From CAIYZT01 sp947461435 (GTDB lineage Bacteria > Pseudomonadota > Alphaproteobacteria > Rhodobacterales > Rhodobacteraceae): a DNA stretch of 64,000 bases. The notes beneath the pieces were generated by a model that ran no database searches, was not told where the DNA came from, and was given only the letters and a program-made list of their open reading frames with translations. The position numbers and the translations under genes were made by a program. The DNA lies in assembly GCA_965284435.1 (NCBI GenBank), contig OZ260083.1, positions 806,001-870,000 of the forward strand, written 5' to 3'. This document shows positions 60,753-64,000 of this stretch, piece by piece. Numbering within the stretch: the first letter of the stretch is position 1; each line of letters starts with the position of its first letter.

Positions 60753-62045
60753 ATGGTCGATATTGCCTCGCGCGTTTATAACCACAATTGGAAGATCGAC
60801 CCTATTGTGCGGTCGCTGATCGACACCGATTTTTACAAACTCCTGATGTGTCAGTTGATTTACCGCAACAAACCAGATACCCAAGTCACCTTCAGCCTGA
60901 TCAACAGATCGTCAAAAGTGCGCCTTGCAGAACTGATCGACGAAGGCGAATTGCGCGAACAATTGGACCATGTCCGGTCATTGTCGTTGACGCGCGGCGA
61001 AAGCACATGGCTGCGGGGAAACACCTTTTACGGCAAGCGCCAGATGTTCCGCTCTGACTTCATGGAATGGTTTGAAGGAATGCGCCTGCCGCCCTATCAC
61101 CTGGAAAAACGGGATGGGCAATTCGAACTGACATTCGAAGGCAGTTGGCCCGAAGTGATGTTGTGGGAAATTCCGGCCCTCGCTGTCTTGATGGAATTGC
61201 GCGGCCGCGCTGTTTTGCGCGAAATGGGCAAATTTGAACTGCAGGTTCTTTACGCCCGGGCCATGGCGCGTCTGTGGGAAAAGATCGAACGTTTGCGCGC
61301 AATCCCTGATCTGCGGATTGCAGACTTTGGAACGCGGCGCCGTCACGGCTTTTTGTGGCAAGATTGGTGCGTTCAGGCCATGCAAGAGGGCCTTGGCAAA
61401 CGATTCACAGGGACGTCGAACTGCCTTATCGCCATGCGGTCTGACATCGAAGCGATTGGCACCAACGCCCATGAGTTGCCAATGGTCTATTCCGCCCTTG
61501 CAAACTCTGATGCCGAACTGGCCCAAGCCCCTTATCAGGTGTTGGCTGACTGGCATGAAGAACATGACGGCAACCTGCGCATCATGTTGCCAGATACCTA
61601 TGGCACCGAAGGGTTTCTGCGCAACGCGCCTGATTGGCTGGCCAGTTGGACGGGGATCAGGATCGACAGTGGCGATGCGGCCACGGGGGCCGAAACCGCC
61701 ATTCGCTGGTGGAAAGAGCGGGGCGAAGATCCTGCCACGAAACTGGTCATTTTTTCAGATGGGTTGGATGTGCCCCAGATCGAGGCGCTTTATGCCCAAT
61801 TCAATGGACGGGTGAAGGTGTCCTTTGGCTGGGGAACGATGCTAACGAATGATTTCAATGGCTTGGTCAGCGAAGATCGGCTCGCACCTTTCAGTCTGGT
61901 CTGCAAAGCCGTTTCGGCGAACGGGCGGCCAACGGTGAAACTTTCCGACAATCCGAACAAGGCCATGGGCCCGGCGGATGAAATCGAACGCTACAAGCGG
62001 GTGTTTCATGTCGGCCAACAATCTGCCCAAACCCTTCGGGTTTAA
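60753..62045 (+). CDS. pncB: Nicotinate phosphoribosyltransferase
   Basis: A 430-residue enzyme making nicotinate mononucleotide from nicotinate and PRPP. Family motifs: SLIDTDFYKLLMCQ at the start, DFGTRRRHGFLWQ with the phosphorylated His region, FTGTSN, GIRIDSGDAATGAE and FSDGLDV and GWGTMLTND. GGGAGAGGG precedes ATG 60753. Full length. It shares a four-base stop overlap with the convergent kinase-like gene. Confidence 0.96.
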   Translation: MVDIASRVYNHNWKIDPIVRSLIDTDFYKLLMCQLIYRNKPDTQVTFSLINRSSKVRLAELIDEGELREQLDHVRSLSLTRGESTWLRGNTFYGKRQMFRSDFMEWFEGMRLPPYHLEKRDGQFELTFEGSWPEVMLWEIPALAVLMELRGRAVLREMGKFELQVLYARAMARLWEKIERLRAIPDLRIADFGTRRRHGFLWQDWCVQAMQEGLGKRFTGTSNCLIAMRSDIEAIGTNAHELPMVYSALANSDAELAQAPYQVLADWHEEHDGNLRIMLPDTYGTEGFLRNAPDWLASWTGIRIDSGDAATGAETAIRWWKERGEDPATKLVIFSDGLDVPQIEALYAQFNGRVKVSFGWGTMLTNDFNGLVSEDRLAPFSLVCKAVSANGRPTVKLSDNPNKAMGPADEIERYKRVFHVGQQSAQTLRV

Positions 62046-62968
62046 CGCAAAAGTCGTTCGGCAATCAGGCATGCCCGGGCCAGATGGCTGGGGTTCACTG
62101 GGTCATCCCGCTTCAAACGTGGCATGGTCCACCCAACCGATGCGCAGGTCCGCGCCAGGGTGAAAACCTCAACCATTTCTGTATCTTGCGTTCCATAGCC
62201 TTCCATCAACGCGTCTCTGATCTGGGCATAGGCAGGTTCGTACAGATTTTGGGACATGACCGTGCCCAGATCGTACAGCCGAAAGCCGAAACCACTGTCA
62301 TCGAAATCAATCAGTGTCAGTGAACGGCCATTCACCAAAACATTCTCTCGAAGAACATCGGCATGAATCGGGCCATAACTGGCCCCGCGCGCTGCGTGAT
62401 CATCCAGCCGTTCGCGTAAAAAAGACCGCGTGCGGGTCAGCAGCTTTCGCTGATCCTGCGTGGCCACCGGATGATCCCAAAAGCGCCCCCAAAACGGCGT
62501 CTCTCCCACCAATCCGGAAACATCCCAATTGGGGCGCGTAAAGGATGCGGGAAAGGTCAAGCCATCGGTCGCATCATGAAATCTGGCCAACAGCTGCCCA
62601 AGGGCACGATGTTTGTCCAATGTTAAAGAAAGCGGTTCATCAAACGGGATCCCCGCAACGCCCAAGGCCTCTCCCTCGACCCAACTGATCGCCGAGGCTT
62701 TTCGCCCCGTGGACAGGGTGACAAGATACCCTTCCTTTGCGCTCAGCGCCGAAGGAACAGCCACACCCTGCTGTGCCAGCGCCGCGCACCACCAAAGTTC
62801 TGACTCGATGGCCACATCATCTTGATAGCCTTCCCGGTGAAGCCGCAAAGCGGCACGGCCATTTGGGATGGCCATTTCAAAAACCGCGTTTTCGCGGTTG
62901 AGGATCAGGCGTGTCGGTGTTCCGCCCCAATGACGCGCGGCTTCTGCCGCCAATTGGTCCAGCGTCAT
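62042..62968 (-). CDS. Aminoglycoside-phosphotransferase-fold kinase
   Basis: A 308-residue protein of the APH/choline-kinase/SrkA fold: ALRLHREG with the ATP-binding Lys/Arg region, the catalytic loop YGPIHADVLRENVLV and the metal site LIDFDDSGFGF. Related bacterial proteins phosphorylate homoserine, small alcohols or Ser/Thr of proteins; the substrate is not evident. ATG 62968 overlaps the stop of arfB by four bases. Confidence 0.85.
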   Translation of the reverse strand: MTLDQLAAEAARHWGGTPTRLILNRENAVFEMAIPNGRAALRLHREGYQDDVAIESELWWCAALAQQGVAVPSALSAKEGYLVTLSTGRKASAISWVEGEALGVAGIPFDEPLSLTLDKHRALGQLLARFHDATDGLTFPASFTRPNWDVSGLVGETPFWGRFWDHPVATQDQRKLLTRTRSFLRERLDDHAARGASYGPIHADVLRENVLVNGRSLTLIDFDDSGFGFRLYDLGTVMSQNLYEPAYAQIRDALMEGYGTQDTEMVEVFTLARTCASVGWTMPRLKRDDPVNPSHLARACLIAERLLR

Positions 62969-63387
62969 TCCTCCTCCTCGACCCGGCCGCGACCGGCCTT
63001 GATTTCACCGCGTTGAACTTTGGCGGCAATCCTGCGCCGCTGGCTGCCCAAGGTGGGTTTTGTGGCGATCCGCCGCTTAGGGGCCACCAAGGCCGCACGG
63101 ATCAACTCGGCCAACCTTGTCCGCGCAATTTCTCGGTTCTGGGCCTGTGATCGCGTATCTTCGACCTGCAAGATCAGGCAGCCTTCCAAGGTCCAGCGCC
63201 GCCCGGCGAGTTTCTTCAACCGTGTCTTCACTTGCGCGCTCAGATGCGGGGATCTCTCCGCCTCGAACCGAAGTTCGACCGCCGTAGACACTTTGTTCAC
63301 ATTTTGGCCGCCCGGCCCAGAGGATCGGACAAAGCTTTCCGAAAGCTCCCAATCGGCGATGTGAAGGGTGTCGTTAATCCACAGCAT
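62965..63387 (-). CDS. arfB: Alternative ribosome-rescue factor ArfB (peptidyl-tRNA hydrolase)
   Basis: A 140-residue release-factor-like protein with SSGPGGQNVNKVST carrying the GGQ catalytic motif and a basic C-terminal tail (KRRIATKPTLGSQRRRIAAKVQRG) that enters the mRNA channel of stalled ribosomes. ATG 63387 starts a two-gene operon with the downstream kinase. It hydrolyses peptidyl-tRNA on non-stop complexes. Confidence 0.95.
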   Translation of the reverse strand: MLWINDTLHIADWELSESFVRSSGPGGQNVNKVSTAVELRFEAERSPHLSAQVKTRLKKLAGRRWTLEGCLILQVEDTRSQAQNREIARTRLAELIRAALVAPKRRIATKPTLGSQRRRIAAKVQRGEIKAGRGRVEEEE

Positions 63388-63420
63388 AAGGTGAATCTAG
63401 CGGCCCTTGCGCCAAAGAGA

Positions 63421-63446
63421 AAGGGTCGCCGTAATCGGCGACCCTT
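63421..63446 (-). terminator. Perfect 10-bp hairpin upstream of arfB
   Basis: AAGGGTCGCC and GGCGACCCTT form a perfect ten-base stem around GTAATC. On the minus strand it is followed by TCTCTTT, a loose U-rich run, so it probably ends the transcript coming from the yhhQ-type gene. Confidence 0.7.
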
Positions 63447-63516
63447 CCCGAGTTTCTAGGAGGTGGGCCAGTTAGGTCCATCGCCCAATCTTCAAGTTCA
63501 TTTCAAGGGTCTGCCC

Positions 63517-63573
63517 TTAAAAATCCCTCCCGAAGACTGTCCCGACACAACTCTCCAACATCACTCTAGACAC
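63517..63573 (-). CDS. Very small ORF (18 residues) with an extended Shine-Dalgarno sequence
   Basis: GTG 63573-63571 reads 18 codons to TAA 63519-63517 (peptide MSRVMLESCVGTVFGRDF). Its GGAGG lies seven bases upstream, inside a 17-base sequence that is an exact complement of the 16S rRNA 3' end as I recall it for this phylum. Such a strong site argues for real ribosome binding, but the peptide is too short to judge by composition. It lies between yhhQ and arfB and may be a leader peptide. Confidence 0.4.
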   Translation of the reverse strand: MSRVMLESCVGTVFGRDF

Positions 63574-63589
63574 TGGATCACCTCCTTTC
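63573..63589 (-). promoter_or_regulatory. 17-base anti-16S (super Shine-Dalgarno) element
   Basis: Minus strand GAAAGGAGGTGATCCAG. Typical start sites match only four to eight bases of the 16S tail; this one matches the whole recalled tail CTGGATCACCTCCTTTC. The first base overlaps the GTG start codon of the small ORF. Confidence 0.65.
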
Positions 63590-63643
63590 AAATGGTTGCC
63601 GATAACCAGAGGTTGACACAGATTTTGTGTTTGTCAAAACCTT

Positions 63644-64000
63644 TTACGCAGTTTTGGTAGCATATCTTGAGATGGCGAGTCGGAACGGCATCAACGCACA
63701 AAGATCGACCAGAACTTTCACACACCAGTCCGCCATCGCCAGCGACACCCACAGGGGCACCAACGGCCCCAACCCCAAAAGTGGGACAGGCCCCGTGGCC
63801 CAGGACACATCATTTCCAGGCTCGATCCAGATGAACATCGCCGAGAACGCAATCGTAAAGAAGATCGCCGTGTCCATCGACGATCCCAGCAAACCCGAGA
63901 TAAGCGGCGCGCGCCACCAGGCCGCCTTCCGCAGCCGATTGAACAAATTCACGTCCAGCATCTGACCTACCAAGAAGGCCAAGCCAGAGCCAAGGGCGAC
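63644..64000 (-). CDS. yhhQ: Queuosine precursor transporter (YhhQ/VUT family), 3' part
   Basis: The minus-strand frame is open to the window edge, so the N-terminus is missing. The visible 118 codons contain membrane segments and family features: AFLVGQMLDVNLFNRLRK, GLLGSSMDTAIFFTIAF and VKVLVDLCALMPFRL. These proteins import a 7-deazaguanine precursor for queuosine. An in-frame TTG at 63982 is internal. queG at the other end of the window belongs to the same modification pathway. Confidence 0.88.
   Translation of the reverse strand, partial: VALGSGLAFLVGQMLDVNLFNRLRKAAWWRAPLISGLLGSSMDTAIFFTIAFSAMFIWIEPGNDVSWATGPVPLLGLGPLVPLWVSLAMADWCVKVLVDLCALMPFRLAISRYATKTA

Noticed and set aside
1..64000. 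CRISPR arrays, tRNA/rRNA genes, insertion sequences, integrase or att sites bordering the accessory block
   Set aside because: No regular direct repeats, cloverleaf-like sequences, transposase motifs or terminal repeats were recognised by eye. A dedicated search could still find short tRNA or att fragments.

Overview
The window reads as an alphaproteobacterial chromosome segment, most likely a marine Rhodobacteraceae/Roseobacter-type organism. The reasons are dense coding with many ATGA/GTGA/TGATG overlaps, a PetP/PetR-like regulator pair, an Ohr/OhrR pair, an xseB-ispA-dxs run, and general protein character. No rRNA, tRNA, CRISPR array, transposase or integrase was seen. Family assignments are from recognised motifs, not from database searches.

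Layout. 1-7.8 kb is ordinary housekeeping: gltB (5' end outside the window), a GAP-like membrane protein, mtgA, a glutathione S-transferase and queG. From 7.8 to about 46.3 kb lies a large accessory block that looks like one biosynthetic and export locus. It holds a stand-alone acyl carrier protein, a six-gene minus-strand operon (phosphodiesterase, alpha/beta hydrolase, two short-chain dehydrogenases, a propeller-like protein, an esterase), and a second esterase/sulfotransferase-like pair. A plus-strand run of small ORF, sulfotransferase and propeller-like paralogue follows. The core is a four-gene minus-strand operon: TPR protein, glycine/alanine-rich helix-repeat protein, and two giant synthases. 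Beyond it lie an M50-like/HlyD fusion whose protease motif is lost, two DegT-type aminotransferases, a small-molecule methyltransferase, a PRMT-like methyltransferase, two FemAB/GNAT-like proteins, a GT2-like protein and an SDR. 46.5-64 kb is again mostly housekeeping: a Gfo/Idh-aldo/keto reductase fusion, ohrR/ohr, ilvE, petP/petR, a deacetylase-family enzyme, xseB, ispA, dxs, trhO, pncA, a hybrid histidine kinase, pncB, an APH-like kinase, arfB and the 3' end of a yhhQ-type transporter.

How the accessory block may work (inference). The first synthase carries two nitronate-monooxygenase/PfaD-like domains, then KS, AT, ACP, KR and DH. The second carries KS, AT, DH and its own phosphopantetheinyl transferase. 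Together they hold everything needed for an iterative, PUFA-synthase-like pathway making a reduced or partly unsaturated acyl chain. The surrounding genes suggest amination, N-acylation, methylation, sulfation and hydrolytic release, and the HlyD-like fusion suggests envelope delivery. Esterase, sulfotransferase-like and propeller-like proteins each occur twice, with one sulfotransferase copy lacking the cofactor-binding residues. I recognise no described pathway with this gene set. The product is unknown.
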